A stretch of 64,000 nucleotides of DNA from Alteromonas halophila (GTDB lineage: Bacteria > Pseudomonadota > Gammaproteobacteria > Enterobacterales > Alteromonadaceae): positions 208,693-272,692 of the forward strand of contig NZ_BMXP01000004.1 of NCBI RefSeq assembly GCF_014651815.1, read 5' to 3'. Below are positions 9,237-18,697 of the stretch, piece after piece. The position numbers and the translations under genes were made by a program. How positions within the stretch are numbered: the first letter of the stretch is position 1; the number at the start of each line of letters is the position of its first letter. The notes below the pieces were generated by a model. It had not been told where the DNA came from and did no database searches. It saw only the letters and a list, made by a program, of their open reading frames with translations.

Positions 9237-9744
9237 ACAGGACTTCACCCGCAAGCGGGAAATTTTCGCAGAAGATGGCGCTCACGTAGGTAACATCCGA
9301 CTGCTTATGTCTGACGGCAGTTCAGCCAATATTTTGTACCGTGCCATGCGCTGGTGTGCAAAACGCAGGCTGTCGCCACTGAGCTACCTGTTGCAGTATA
9401 TCAATAAATTACTGAATAGCTGTGTCATTGGCAACGGTGCACAGTTCGACGCTGGCTTTGTGATAATGCACCCGGTTGGCGTTGTCATTAACAGTAAAGT
9501 GCGCGGCGGACGTAACGTTACCCTTGAAAGCGGGGTTGTCATTGGTGATGAAAAAGGTAAGTCACCGGTAATTGGCAACAATGTTTTTGTGGGTGCTGGA
9601 GCTAAAATAATTGGGCCGGTGACAATTGGTGACAATGTCAAAATCGGTGCCAACGCGGTGGTCACAAAAGATGCACCCGATGGTAGTACCATGCTTGGCA
9701 TCCCAGCCAGGCCGTTGCAGAAAAAGCAGGATGTAACAAACTAA
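9229..9744 (+). CDS. Serine acetyltransferase-like hexapeptide-repeat transferase
   Basis: A 171-residue protein with left-handed beta-helix hexapeptide repeats (IGNGAQFDAGFVIMHPVGVV, IGNNVFVGAGAKIIGPVTIG, IGANAVVTKDAPDG) in the second half, and the closing GIPARP motif of the SAT/LbH family. It is shorter than CysE (about 270 residues) and lacks its N-terminal domain. Placed inside an EPS operon, it more likely acetylates a sugar from acetyl-CoA than makes O-acetylserine; that is an inference from context. A potential acetylation enzyme beside two deacetylases is notable. Confidence 0.8.
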   Translation: MLKQDFTRKREIFAEDGAHVGNIRLLMSDGSSANILYRAMRWCAKRRLSPLSYLLQYINKLLNSCVIGNGAQFDAGFVIMHPVGVVINSKVRGGRNVTLESGVVIGDEKGKSPVIGNNVFVGAGAKIIGPVTIGDNVKIGANAVVTKDAPDGSTMLGIPARPLQKKQDVTN

Positions 9745-10886
9745 TGGAAGTGGTTTTCTGGCTATCACTGGTACTGATTGGATACAGCTATTTTGGTTAT
9801 CCTGTTTTACTGATGCTTATTGCAAAAAACAAACCGGTTGATAAACAGGCAGACAGCCCCTCTGCACTACCTTCGGTTACCGTTGTCATTGCCGCATATA
9901 ATGAAGAGTCCTGTATTGAGCAGCGTATTAACAATCTGCTGGCACTTGACTACCCGCAGGAAAAGCTCAACGTCCTGATTGGATCTGACGGCAGCACTGA
10001 CGCCACTGCATCCATCCTCAATCAATTCGTTAATCACCCGGTCATCACACCTGTTGTGTTTACCCAAAATCGGGGTAAAACAAGCGTACTTAACGAACTA
10101 CTGAGCATGGCCGAAGACGAAATTATTGTTATGTCAGACGCCAATACAGACTTTGCGCCTGATGTTATCCATAAACTGGTAAGGCACTTCGACGATCCTG
10201 CTGTGGGCGCTGTATGTGGTGAACTGAATCTGGTCGAGGCGCAGTCAAACAATAACAAAGACGGTATATACTGGCGTTATGAGCGTTTTCTTAAACAGAA
10301 GGAAAACCACATTGATGCGGTTCTGGGCGCCAATGGCGCCAATTATGCGCTACGAAAAAGCCTGTTTCGTCCGCTACCCGCTAACACCATTGTCGATGAC
10401 TTCCAGATTGCCATGAATGTATCCCGTGCGGGCTATCGGGTTGTCTATGACGCTGATGCCAAAGCCACCGAAGAGGTTGCGCCCGATTTACGATCAGAAG
10501 AAGGTCGTCGGGTTCGCATTGGCTCTGGAAATTATCAGGCATTTTTTGCCAATTTATGGGCGCTTAACCCAACCCTGGGCTGGCGATGCGTTGCGTACAT
10601 CAGTCATAAAGTACTGCGCTGGTTCGCGCCCCACCTGCTTATTATTATTGCGTTATCTAATCTGTTTTTAGTCTCCACCCCATTTTATCTGTTAACGCTT
10701 CTGGCACAGACAGGCTTTTATTTAATTGCCTGGTGGGGTATAACAAATAAAAAGCGTGGCAGGAAAGTGTCTAATATCATTGCGTTACCAGCGTTTTTCG
10801 TTGCAATGAATGTGGCACTGCTTCGTGGTTTTATTCGATTCATTTCCGCCGACTTATCAGGCACCTGGCAAAGGACTCAGCGATGA
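9744..10886 (+). CDS. Glycosyltransferase family 2 membrane protein
   Basis: A 380-residue protein with one N-terminal membrane segment, a GT2 catalytic domain and three or so C-terminal membrane spans. Motifs: VTVVIAAYNEES near residue 46, IGSDGSTDAT, the DxD-like MSDANTD, VVDDFQIAMNV, and RRVRIGSGNYQ near 250, the Q/RxxRW-like motif of processive enzymes. The layout resembles polysaccharide synthases that extrude or extend a glycan at the inner membrane. Its start overlaps the preceding stop by one base and its end overlaps the next gene by 4. Confidence 0.87.
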   Translation: MEVVFWLSLVLIGYSYFGYPVLLMLIAKNKPVDKQADSPSALPSVTVVIAAYNEESCIEQRINNLLALDYPQEKLNVLIGSDGSTDATASILNQFVNHPVITPVVFTQNRGKTSVLNELLSMAEDEIIVMSDANTDFAPDVIHKLVRHFDDPAVGAVCGELNLVEAQSNNNKDGIYWRYERFLKQKENHIDAVLGANGANYALRKSLFRPLPANTIVDDFQIAMNVSRAGYRVVYDADAKATEEVAPDLRSEEGRRVRIGSGNYQAFFANLWALNPTLGWRCVAYISHKVLRWFAPHLLIIIALSNLFLVSTPFYLLTLLAQTGFYLIAWWGITNKKRGRKVSNIIALPAFFVAMNVALLRGFIRFISADLSGTWQRTQR

Positions 10887-12055
10887 CATTTCTTGTGCTG
10901 CTACTTCTTGCAGTAGCTGCTTCATGCATAGCAATCTATTTTGTACTTAAGAAAAAGCATATGACCGGTTGGATGCCGGACTATCTGCGCCAGCGCCTGG
11001 GAAAAAGGAATGACGTTGACGGCGTTACCCACGTTATTTTTTCTTTTGTTGATCATTATGAGCCGCAATGGGGTAAGCCAAACAGCCTTGAGGTAGAGCG
11101 TCAGCGGGTCGATCGCTGGATGCGGGACTACCCTGCCATGGCATCGAAACACAAAGACGCGGATGGCTTTCATCCTCAGCATACGTTCTTTTTCCCTGAA
11201 GAAGAATACCGTTTCGAGCATTTGAATAAGTTAGCAAAATTATGCCGTGATGGCTTTGGTGAAATTGAGGTGCACCTGCACCATCACGATGATAACCGTG
11301 AGAATCTGACCAGGCTTATCAACGGTTTTGTCAAAACCCTGCATGAAGACCATGGCGCAATTGGCCGCCACCCGCAAACGAATAAACTTAGCTATGCGTT
11401 TATTCATGGCAACTGGGCACTGGATAACTCAGACCCGTCTGGCAAAAACTGTGGGATCAATGATGAATTGCTGGTACTTAAAGAAACCGGATGTTTTGCT
11501 GATTTTACCTTTCCTTCTGCCCCCCACCCTACCCAGCCAGATAAGATTAATGCGATTTACTACGCTAAAGACGACCCGAACAAGCCTAAGTCGCATAATA
11601 CCGGTGTTGATGTAAAAGTCGGTGGCACTGAGTGGGGCGACCTTATGCTGGTCAATGGCCCCTTGATGCTGAACTGGAAAAAGCTCAAGAAAGGAATTTT
11701 TCCTCAAATTGAAAATGCGGATATTCGCAAAGGTATGGAGCCTACTAAAGACCGGGTCGATTTGTGGGTAAATGCGAATGTACACGTAAAAGGTCGGCCG
11801 GAATGGAAATTCATTAAGGTACATACCCACGGTACCCAGGAACGAGATATGGACGTGTTACTTGGCCAGCAGACTGACGATATGTTCAGTTATCTGGAAT
11901 CTGAGTACAATGACGGAAAAAAATACAAGCTGCACTATGTTAACTCACGTGAAATGTATAACATGATTAAAGCAGCGGAAGATGGCAAGGACGGCGATCC
12001 CAATCAATACCGGGATTATTTCATCACTCGTCCGGTATTTAAGGTAAAAGAGTAG
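10883..12055 (+). CDS. Membrane-anchored protein, deacetylase-like, function unknown
   Basis: A 390-residue protein with an N-terminal membrane anchor (residues 1-22) followed by a soluble domain. I do not recognise a named family with certainty. Blocks suggestive of a metal-binding beta/alpha-barrel include FSFVDHYEPQ near 50, EVHLHHHDDNREN near 130, AFIHGNWALDN near 172, DFTFPSAP and KVHTHG near 312; the order D, HHH, HGNW, FPSAP recalls NodB-type deacetylases without the standard TFDDG. Lying between a GT2 and a deacetylase, it is likely a glycan-modifying enzyme. It overlaps the next gene by one base (TAGTG). Confidence 0.7.
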   Translation: MTFLVLLLLAVAASCIAIYFVLKKKHMTGWMPDYLRQRLGKRNDVDGVTHVIFSFVDHYEPQWGKPNSLEVERQRVDRWMRDYPAMASKHKDADGFHPQHTFFFPEEEYRFEHLNKLAKLCRDGFGEIEVHLHHHDDNRENLTRLINGFVKTLHEDHGAIGRHPQTNKLSYAFIHGNWALDNSDPSGKNCGINDELLVLKETGCFADFTFPSAPHPTQPDKINAIYYAKDDPNKPKSHNTGVDVKVGGTEWGDLMLVNGPLMLNWKKLKKGIFPQIENADIRKGMEPTKDRVDLWVNANVHVKGRPEWKFIKVHTHGTQERDMDVLLGQQTDDMFSYLESEYNDGKKYKLHYVNSREMYNMIKAAEDGKDGDPNQYRDYFITRPVFKVKE

Positions 12056-13044
12056 TGGCAGTAACCTCATTCGGAAAACGCCTGTTATGTGAAGTCGGGC
12101 TTACGGATCTGTTATGGTCTTTACGTCCGACCGGGCTGTATTGTTTTAACTTTCATCGCATTGGCAATCGTCATGATACCGAGTTCGACCCTTGTGTATT
12201 TTCCTGCGACAGTGAACATCTCGAGCATTATCTGCGCTTTATCAATAAGCATTTCGAGATGATCGATATACCTGAGTTGCACGGCATGATACGACAAGGT
12301 AAGCCATTGAAAAAACGCTATGCACTCATCACTTTCGACGATGGTTATCGCGATAATTATGAGTTTGCCTATCCTATTCTAAAATCGCTGAATATGCGTG
12401 CAGCATTTTTCATTTCCACCAGCCTGATTGGCTCCGCAACACTGCCGTGGTGGGATGAAATAGCCTGGTATGTGAAGAAATGTGCGGGGAAAAACGTTAA
12501 GTTACCTGGTTACGATGAGCCAGTTCAGATACCGGCAACCATTACGCCGGATACCATTAAAAGTGTCCTTCAAAGTGTGAAACAAAACTTTGACAGCCTG
12601 GAATCACTGCTTGCAAACCTTCACGAGTTAGCCGGTGGCGACACGCCTTCATATCATTCAAAATCGGAACTATTTATGAACTGGCAACAGTTACAGGAAC
12701 TGGTTGATGCGGGTATGACTATTGGTGCTCATTCACACTCTCACAGAATACTTTCGTACCTGTCTAATCAGGAGCTGGACTTTGAACTTTCGCACTCAAA
12801 GGCACTACTGGAATCCAAGCTTGGAATTGATGCAAATACACTGTCCTATCCAGTGGGCGGTGCACATACTTACAATGAAATCGTGTCGCGAAAAGCCAGA
12901 GAGTTAGGGTACGAATCAGCGTTTAGCTTTAGTTCTAAAATTAATCACAATATCTTTGAAAACTGTATGGAGCTTGGACGATTTTCGATTGACCGGTCAT
13001 TCGACCGCACTTTTTTTAAAAAAATGTGTTTAACATCAGGGTAA
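12055..13044 (+). CDS. Polysaccharide deacetylase family protein
   Basis: A 329-residue protein with ITFDDGYRDNYEFAYPIL near residues 95-112 (motif 1 with catalytic aspartates) and IGAHSHSHRILS near 220 (metal-binding HxxxH-like motif), as in the CE4 family enzymes of EPS loci. The WWDEIAW stretch and a long insert between motifs separate it from the short deacetylase at 7396, so the two probably act on different sites or steps. Start is GTG at 12055 inside the previous stop. Likely removes acetyl from the nascent or exported polymer. Confidence 0.83.
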   Translation: MAVTSFGKRLLCEVGLTDLLWSLRPTGLYCFNFHRIGNRHDTEFDPCVFSCDSEHLEHYLRFINKHFEMIDIPELHGMIRQGKPLKKRYALITFDDGYRDNYEFAYPILKSLNMRAAFFISTSLIGSATLPWWDEIAWYVKKCAGKNVKLPGYDEPVQIPATITPDTIKSVLQSVKQNFDSLESLLANLHELAGGDTPSYHSKSELFMNWQQLQELVDAGMTIGAHSHSHRILSYLSNQELDFELSHSKALLESKLGIDANTLSYPVGGAHTYNEIVSRKARELGYESAFSFSSKINHNIFENCMELGRFSIDRSFDRTFFKKMCLTSG

Positions 13045-13129
13045 ATTTTACCACTTGATACTGTTTCATGATCGACTAATTAGCCGTTCACCCTATGCTT
13101 GTTACTCAGAAAAAAGGCTGTCACACACT

Positions 13130-14494
13130 ATGTATCAACAACAAATTAAGTCGCCTTCTGAATCAACACATTTTAAAGTAGAAGCAGAGTCATCTAAGGC
13201 AACTCTGGCCTTTTTCTTTCTTGTTCTATACACCATATCGGTATTAATTCGTCCTCACGAGTTCTCTGTAGCAACTCAGAAATATATTTTTATTCAGATA
13301 TTTGCCATTCTTTCTTTTATGCTCACCCTGTTGACCCTAAGACCAATCAAGCTACAACCTCAACACTGGTTGCTTATTGGTCTTACTCCGCTGATTATGC
13401 TCTCTGCATTTTTTAATGGATGGGGCACTGGCGGTATCTATCAGTCTGAGCGCTTATTTACTGCGTCCATCATCCCGTTTTTTCTTTTTACATCGCTTGT
13501 AAATACGCCAGGACGGCAGCGACTTTTGATGTGGGTTTGTCTAATCGCAGCGTGGTTCATGATTTATAACGGCCATATCCAGCAAGCGGCTTTCGATATT
13601 ACACGAGGCTTCGGTATAGGTATAGGAAATAGCTTCACTGTCGGCGGCCCAGAGATGAGAATAACTTACCTGGGGTTCTTCAGTGATCCGAACGATTTAG
13701 GTATGTTTATTGTCATGTGCCTTCCCTTCTCAGTATTTCTATTTTACACCGGTAATATCATTGCTAAATTGGTAACCCTAATGACTATTGCCGCCATTAT
13801 TTACGGTGTGTATATGACCGGTAGTCGTGGCACTCTGCTTGGCGCAATGAGTGTTATTGCAGCGTACTTTTTTATAAAGCGTGCCGGCGCCAAGCTTATT
13901 CTTGTAGGAGCACTGATAGCGCCGATTGCAGCAACACTTCTGGCTGCCTTCGGAGGTATAACATCAGGTGAGTCATCAGCCTACGGCAGACTGGATGCAT
14001 GGTACGACGGCACACAGATGTTACTGCATAACCCTGTTTTTGGCGTCGGCATGGGTAATTTTATGGACGAGCATGGAAAAGTAGCTCACAACTCATACAT
14101 ACATGTTGCAGCTGAACTTGGTGTAATCGGCTATTCTCTGTGGGGTGGCGCATTAATACTTAATATGCTGGCAGGTTATGACCTGATAAAAAAACACACT
14201 GACTGGCAGGCTCCTGATGACAAGACTCAGGCGCTTTATGACAGAGAAATATTGGTTAACAAAGCACTATTTTACGCCATGATCGGATTTATGGTAACAG
14301 CCTTCTTTCTGAGCAGACAATTTACACTGACCATGTTCATTTTTATGGGAATGCAAACGGCAAGTCTGGTCAGAATCATAAGAATCCGACCAGAATTAGC
14401 ATACGTATTTGAGAAGCGAAATATTTTCAAGAGTATCGGGCTGGCATGGTGCATTATCGTTGCTGTTTACCTTGCCTTGAAAGTTGGTCTTTAA
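13130..14494 (+). CDS. O-antigen ligase / Wzy-type polymerase family protein
   Basis: About 454 residues with about a dozen hydrophobic membrane spans. A central periplasmic loop (GRLDAWYDGTQMLLHNPVFGVG then HNSYIHVAAELGVIG) is the classic Wzy_C/O-antigen ligase motif. It would polymerise or ligate lipid-linked repeats in the periplasm, completing a Wzx/Wzy pathway with the flippase at 3013. A longer frame from a TTG at 13055 exists, but ATG at 13130 with an AAAAAGG tract upstream is the more believable start. It closes the plus-strand biosynthetic operon. Confidence 0.85.
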   Translation: MYQQQIKSPSESTHFKVEAESSKATLAFFFLVLYTISVLIRPHEFSVATQKYIFIQIFAILSFMLTLLTLRPIKLQPQHWLLIGLTPLIMLSAFFNGWGTGGIYQSERLFTASIIPFFLFTSLVNTPGRQRLLMWVCLIAAWFMIYNGHIQQAAFDITRGFGIGIGNSFTVGGPEMRITYLGFFSDPNDLGMFIVMCLPFSVFLFYTGNIIAKLVTLMTIAAIIYGVYMTGSRGTLLGAMSVIAAYFFIKRAGAKLILVGALIAPIAATLLAAFGGITSGESSAYGRLDAWYDGTQMLLHNPVFGVGMGNFMDEHGKVAHNSYIHVAAELGVIGYSLWGGALILNMLAGYDLIKKHTDWQAPDDKTQALYDREILVNKALFYAMIGFMVTAFFLSRQFTLTMFIFMGMQTASLVRIIRIRPELAYVFEKRNIFKSIGLAWCIIVAVYLALKVGL

Positions 14495-14890
14495 AAGTAT
14501 CAGATTCGCTATCGTTGATGCTGATAGATATTTAGGCAAACTATTGTTGTCTCTTATTTCTGACCGCGACTCCGCGAATTCAACTTTGAAGCGCACCACT
14601 CTCTAAATTACGACGCACAACATTAATCCAGGTACACGACGCGTTTTTTGAACCCAGCCACATTCCAAGCCTGGGGAGGCACAAAGTACAGTTGCGAACT
14701 CAATCAAGTGCTAGGTATTGTCGGTATTAATACATAATATCCTGCTAGCCGGTACCAAAACCTTTGCTACTTAATAGTAGAAATATTCTGACTCTACCGA
14801 AGGTAGGCAGATAAAGGGGTAATTAACTGCAGAACAAACGCGATTTTTCATTCTAAATTAAGTGGGCCTCGCGGCCCTTCGACAAAGTTA
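14495..14890. other. Intergenic region between convergent EPS genes
   Basis: About 400 bases between the O-antigen ligase-like gene (plus) and the sugar transferase gene (minus). No coding frame with family resemblance is seen. The only structure found is the GC hairpin at 14864-14877. Confidence 0.4.
14864..14877 (-). terminator. Possible terminator of the sugar transferase gene
   Basis: GGGCC (14864-14868) pairs with GGCCC (14873-14877) around a 4-base loop, 13 bases past the minus-strand stop at 14891. The following minus-strand sequence is A+T-rich but has no clean T run, so this is a weak intrinsic terminator at best. Confidence 0.4.
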
Positions 14891-16303
14891 TTAGCGTCCT
14901 TTCCCGAACAGCACAACTTCAACTGTCCTAATCAGGATAAGAATATCCAGCAATAAGCTTTGGTGCTTTACGTAGTACAAATCGAACTTCAGCTTTTCCA
15001 TTGAGTCATCCACGCTTGCACCATAGGGATAATTGAGCTGTGCCCAGCCTGCCAGTCCAGGCTTCACATTATGTCGCTGGTTGTAATAGGGTACTTCGCG
15101 CACCAGCTTTTCGACAAATTCAGGGCGCTCAGGGCGAGGACCAATAAAGGCCATTTCACCTTTAAAAACGTTAAGCAATTGCGGCAGTTCATCAATGCGG
15201 TATTTACGAATGAAGTGACCAATCCGCGTGACCCGATCATCGTTCTGTGACGCCCATTTCGCCCCGTCTTTTTCCGCATCCGGGCGCATACTTCTGAATT
15301 TAATAATCTTAAACAGTTTACCGTTTAGCCCTACACGCTCCTGTTTGTAGAATACACTGGTTTTGGTTCTGCGGCCGTCATCCAGATATATAATAAGCCC
15401 GGTCATCAGCATAAATGGCCACACAAAGATAAAGATAATGAACGCCAAAAAGGCATTCAGACTGTAATCCAGCGCATCACGCAGATAATTATTACTTTGG
15501 AAGCCATTGGAATAGATAACCCAGCTTGGATACATGAGATTGACCACAATCTGGCCGGTTTCACGTTCCATAAAGTCCAGCAGATCAGTGACTTCTACAC
15601 CACGCAAACGGGCCTCAAACAGCACTTCCACCGGCAAGGTCCCTCGGCGCTGGTCACAGGCAATCACCACTTCTTCGATATCATTATCAATAATGAACTG
15701 CTGGAAGCTTTCATCCACTTTCACGTGGACAATTTTTTCCTGTTTGATGCCCTCTTCCCGGTTGTCTCCCGGAATTGGCACAAAGCCCAACAGTTCAAAA
15801 CCTATGCGGTCAACATCGCGGCGCATCCGCTTTTCTATAATGGAAGCACGTTCACCGGCTCCCAGCACAACAATGCGAACTTTGCCTAAGCCCAGTAAAC
15901 CCAGTCGATTGGTAAAATACCGGAACGTAACCAGCGTAATGATGATGGAGCAGACAGCAACAGGTAAGAAATACCCGTCCATGACAAGTCGGTCAAAAAG
16001 CGCTCGGCTAATCACTTCCACTAAGAAGTAACTCAAGCCAACACTGACGAAGATCCTCCTGATGATTCCCCGGAAAGTTTCCCGGAGTTTAGTCTCGTAA
16101 AGCCCGACTGAGAGTGAACATAAGAGTATACAGATCGTCATCAGGCCAATATTGACGACCAGGGTTTCAACCGATACCTGTCGGGAAAGCCCCAGATGTA
16201 TGAGGATGAAATGAGAGAGATACCCTATGTACGCAATCAGTAATGCTTCGGTAATAACAAGAATATTAGACCGTTTACTCTGATTTCTCTTATTTACTGC
16301 CAC
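14891..16303 (-). CDS. Initiating sugar transferase, EpsB/WcaJ type (PEP-CTERM-associated)
   Basis: About 470 residues: five N-terminal membrane spans, a Rossmann-like CoA-binding-type middle (VRIVVLGAGERASIIEKRM), a further membrane segment near 280-305, and a C-terminal bacterial sugar transferase domain with KIIKFRSMRPDAEKDG, DELPQLLNV and GPRPERPEF. It transfers a sugar-1-phosphate to undecaprenyl phosphate, the first committed step of repeat-unit synthesis; the length and order match the EpsB-type transferases of exosortase-linked loci. I prefer the GTG at 16303, which has AGGGGG six bases upstream; a TTG at 16324 is also open. Divergent from the export operon. Confidence 0.87.
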   Translation of the reverse strand: MAVNKRNQSKRSNILVITEALLIAYIGYLSHFILIHLGLSRQVSVETLVVNIGLMTICILLCSLSVGLYETKLRETFRGIIRRIFVSVGLSYFLVEVISRALFDRLVMDGYFLPVAVCSIIITLVTFRYFTNRLGLLGLGKVRIVVLGAGERASIIEKRMRRDVDRIGFELLGFVPIPGDNREEGIKQEKIVHVKVDESFQQFIIDNDIEEVVIACDQRRGTLPVEVLFEARLRGVEVTDLLDFMERETGQIVVNLMYPSWVIYSNGFQSNNYLRDALDYSLNAFLAFIIFIFVWPFMLMTGLIIYLDDGRRTKTSVFYKQERVGLNGKLFKIIKFRSMRPDAEKDGAKWASQNDDRVTRIGHFIRKYRIDELPQLLNVFKGEMAFIGPRPERPEFVEKLVREVPYYNQRHNVKPGLAGWAQLNYPYGASVDDSMEKLKFDLYYVKHQSLLLDILILIRTVEVVLFGKGR

Positions 16304-16462
16304 CCCTGGCCCCCTAAACCACAAAAAAACATGATCATCATATAGTGAATTTTTGTAATAGACTACACTTGCTGTTGGCTTTATGATGGTTTCTGCTCAA
16401 CAGCACCTTTTATAATTTATAAAAAAGCACATTTACTCATAATGAGCGCAGGATGATCTCTT
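16304..16462. promoter_or_regulatory. Divergent promoter region of the EPS assembly genes
   Basis: This A+T-rich gap separates the minus-strand sugar transferase from the plus-strand export operon and must hold both promoters. TATAAT at 16411-16416 is a candidate -10 for the plus direction, about 50 bases before the start at 16463; no convincing -35 is seen. A Shine-Dalgarno AGGA at 16450-16453 precedes the ATG. Confidence 0.35.
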
Positions 16463-17092
16463 ATGCACGGCTTGAAACGTAACCTATTAGTAATAGCAGG
16501 ATTCACACTTTTTACTTTAGCTGGCTGCAGTTCCAATACTTTGCCCCAGTCTAAAACCCGCCCTTCTCTTACTACAAACGTCGATAATTACCAGTACCTG
16601 ATTGGTCCCGGTGACACTCTGACTATTTTTGTCTGGCGAAACCCGGAAGTATCAGGACAATTTATTGTACGGCCTGACGGTAAAGTCACCACATCGCTGG
16701 TTGAAGACATAGAAGTTTCCGGAAGAACCCCTACGATGCTGGCGCGCGAAATTGAAGAGCAATTGTCGACGTATATCAATAACCCGCGCGTTACGGTTAG
16801 CGTAAACAACTTTAGTGGCCCACTTAGTGAGCAGGTTCGTGTTATCGGTGAAGCACTTAACCCCAGCGCCATTAATTACACAGAGAATATGACGCTACTT
16901 GATCTTATGATCGCGGTTGGCGGTTTAACTGAGTTTGCTGATGGAAATGGTGCGAAATTAGTTCGAGTGGTCGATGGAAAAGAAAAAACTTACGAAATCA
17001 ACATCGATGATTTGATCAGAGACGGTGATATCACGCAAAACGTCGACATGCTACCGGGTGATATCGTCATCATTCCAGAAGCATGGTATTAA
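16463..17092 (+). CDS. Polysaccharide export lipoprotein, XrtA/PEP-CTERM-associated
   Basis: A 209-residue lipoprotein: signal peptide with lipobox LAGC at residues 18-21, then a Poly_export domain (YLIGPGDTLTIFVWRNPEVS, near 45-64) and a SLBB-like domain (VRVIGEALNPSAINYTENMTL). It is the Wza/BexD-type outer-membrane component, but short and without the long C-terminal helix of Wza, like the exporters in exosortase-linked EPS loci. It would carry polymer across the outer membrane, perhaps with the barrel at 19588. First gene of a four-gene operon. Confidence 0.88.
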   Translation: MHGLKRNLLVIAGFTLFTLAGCSSNTLPQSKTRPSLTTNVDNYQYLIGPGDTLTIFVWRNPEVSGQFIVRPDGKVTTSLVEDIEVSGRTPTMLAREIEEQLSTYINNPRVTVSVNNFSGPLSEQVRVIGEALNPSAINYTENMTLLDLMIAVGGLTEFADGNGAKLVRVVDGKEKTYEINIDDLIRDGDITQNVDMLPGDIVIIPEAWY

Positions 17093-17119
17093 TAAAGCAG
17101 TAAACGGAAGTTTTTATTC

Positions 17120-18697
17120 ATGCAAGATTTGCAGCAAACGCTTGTTCAGGCACTTGATTACGTAAAGGGTGTCTGGATAAAAAAGCGCTACGTCATGATA
17201 TTCTCATGGCTTATTTGCCCTCTGGGCTTCATTTATGTTTACTCATTGCCCGATGAGTATTCATCTGAATCAAGGGTCTACGTTGATACTCAGTCCGTGC
17301 TTCAGCCCCTGCTGAAGGGGTTAGCTATACAGAATAATCCAAGGCAAGAAATTCAGATGATGACCAGAACATTACTTAGTCGTTCTAATGTCGAGATGAT
17401 TGCCCGGGAAAGTGACTTGGATCTGCAGGCCAATACATCTCAAGAATTTGATCTGCTCGTAAAAGAGTTAGGTGAAGAGATAAAGCTATCAGGTACTACC
17501 CGCAGTAACATTTACACTATATCTTATACACACCCTTCACCAACAACCGCACAAAAAGTTGTTCAGGAAACTCTAGACTTGTTAGTAGAAGGAACACTGG
17601 GTAATAGCAGGCGTGATACAGATACTGCTGAGCGGTTTATCAATGAACAAATCGCTGAGTATGAAAACCGTCTTAGTGAGGCTGAGCAAAGGCTTGCCAA
17701 CTTTAAGCGACAGTATAATGATGTATTGCCACTGGCGGGCAGCTTTTACGGTCAGATACAAAAACTTGATGAGCAACTTGCAGCCACCCGCCTTGAGATT
17801 AAGCAAACGCAAAAGCAGGTGAGTTCTTTGCGTGCACAGCTATCAGGTAGCTCTTCGCCTGATAGCTTTGGCGTAACCAATAATGAAGAAGATCCAATGC
17901 TGCGTACACGTTACGATGAACGGATTCGGGCTCTTGAAGAGGAGCTTGATCGCTTGCAGTTAAGGTTCACTGACAAACATCCGGACGTAATTGAAACTAA
18001 AGCGCTGCTGGCAAGTTTAGAAGAGTCCAGGAAAAAAGAAATAAACGCTTTTTTACAGAATGATGAGAACGGCACATCACAACCAATGAACGAGCTTAGC
18101 CGGCAAATTCGGCTGGAAGTAAGCAGATTGGAATCTCTGATTGCGTCTCTGGAAGTTAAAGAAGAAGATATCATTGCTAAACGAGCTGAGCTGGAATCAA
18201 AAATCGATCTTATTCCACAGATTGAGGCTGAGTCTGCCGCACTAAACCGCGATTACAAAATTACTAAGGACAAATACGAGCAGTTGTTGTCGCGTAGAGA
18301 GTCTGCGGACCTTTCACGCCGTGCTGATGTGTCAGCTGAAGACTTCCAGTTTCGTATCATCGAACCGCCAATGCTACCTATAAAACCGTCTGGCCCTAAA
18401 CGCCTCATCTTCTATACAGCGGTGCTGTTTCTAGGGTTTGGGGTTGGTATTGGTATTGCGTTTTTAGTGAGTCAGATTACGCCTGTAATTGTCCGCCCTA
18501 AGCAATTACTTCAAATTACCAATCTGCCTGTCTGGGGATCTGTCAGTCACTTAAATATTGCTTCGATTCACAGGAAGAATCGCATAAGACTGGTTTTCTT
18601 TGTGTTGTCGACCGGGATAATTTTTGCCATGTACGGTGCGTTAATGGCAGCAGAAGTGATGAATATCGATCTATTGGGGGTAATCTATGACGCGTAA
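17120..18697 (+). CDS. EPS chain-length determinant (Wzz-type), PEP-CTERM locus type
   Basis: A 525-residue polysaccharide co-polymerase. A membrane span lies near residues 24-44 after a short cytoplasmic N-terminus; a Wzz domain (DEYSSESRVYVDTQSVLQPL) follows; residues about 170-385 are long coiled-coil; a PxxP-type region (EPPMLPIKPSGPKR) precedes the second span near 430-450; and a third hydrophobic segment sits near the C-terminus. It sets chain length and works with the separate tyrosine kinase encoded next (11-base overlap), unlike the fused Wzc of enterobacteria. Confidence 0.87.
   Translation: MQDLQQTLVQALDYVKGVWIKKRYVMIFSWLICPLGFIYVYSLPDEYSSESRVYVDTQSVLQPLLKGLAIQNNPRQEIQMMTRTLLSRSNVEMIARESDLDLQANTSQEFDLLVKELGEEIKLSGTTRSNIYTISYTHPSPTTAQKVVQETLDLLVEGTLGNSRRDTDTAERFINEQIAEYENRLSEAEQRLANFKRQYNDVLPLAGSFYGQIQKLDEQLAATRLEIKQTQKQVSSLRAQLSGSSSPDSFGVTNNEEDPMLRTRYDERIRALEEELDRLQLRFTDKHPDVIETKALLASLEESRKKEINAFLQNDENGTSQPMNELSRQIRLEVSRLESLIASLEVKEEDIIAKRAELESKIDLIPQIEAESAALNRDYKITKDKYEQLLSRRESADLSRRADVSAEDFQFRIIEPPMLPIKPSGPKRLIFYTAVLFLGFGVGIGIAFLVSQITPVIVRPKQLLQITNLPVWGSVSHLNIASIHRKNRIRLVFFVLSTGIIFAMYGALMAAEVMNIDLLGVIYDA

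Noticed and set aside
13130..14494. The polytopic gene as an exosortase
   Set aside because: It lacks the exosortase Cys/Arg/His pattern and has the Wzy_C loop motif; it is an O-antigen ligase-type protein.
15497..16031. Plus-strand ORFs of 130 and 165 codons inside the sugar transferase gene
   Set aside because: Antisense shadows of a well supported transferase.
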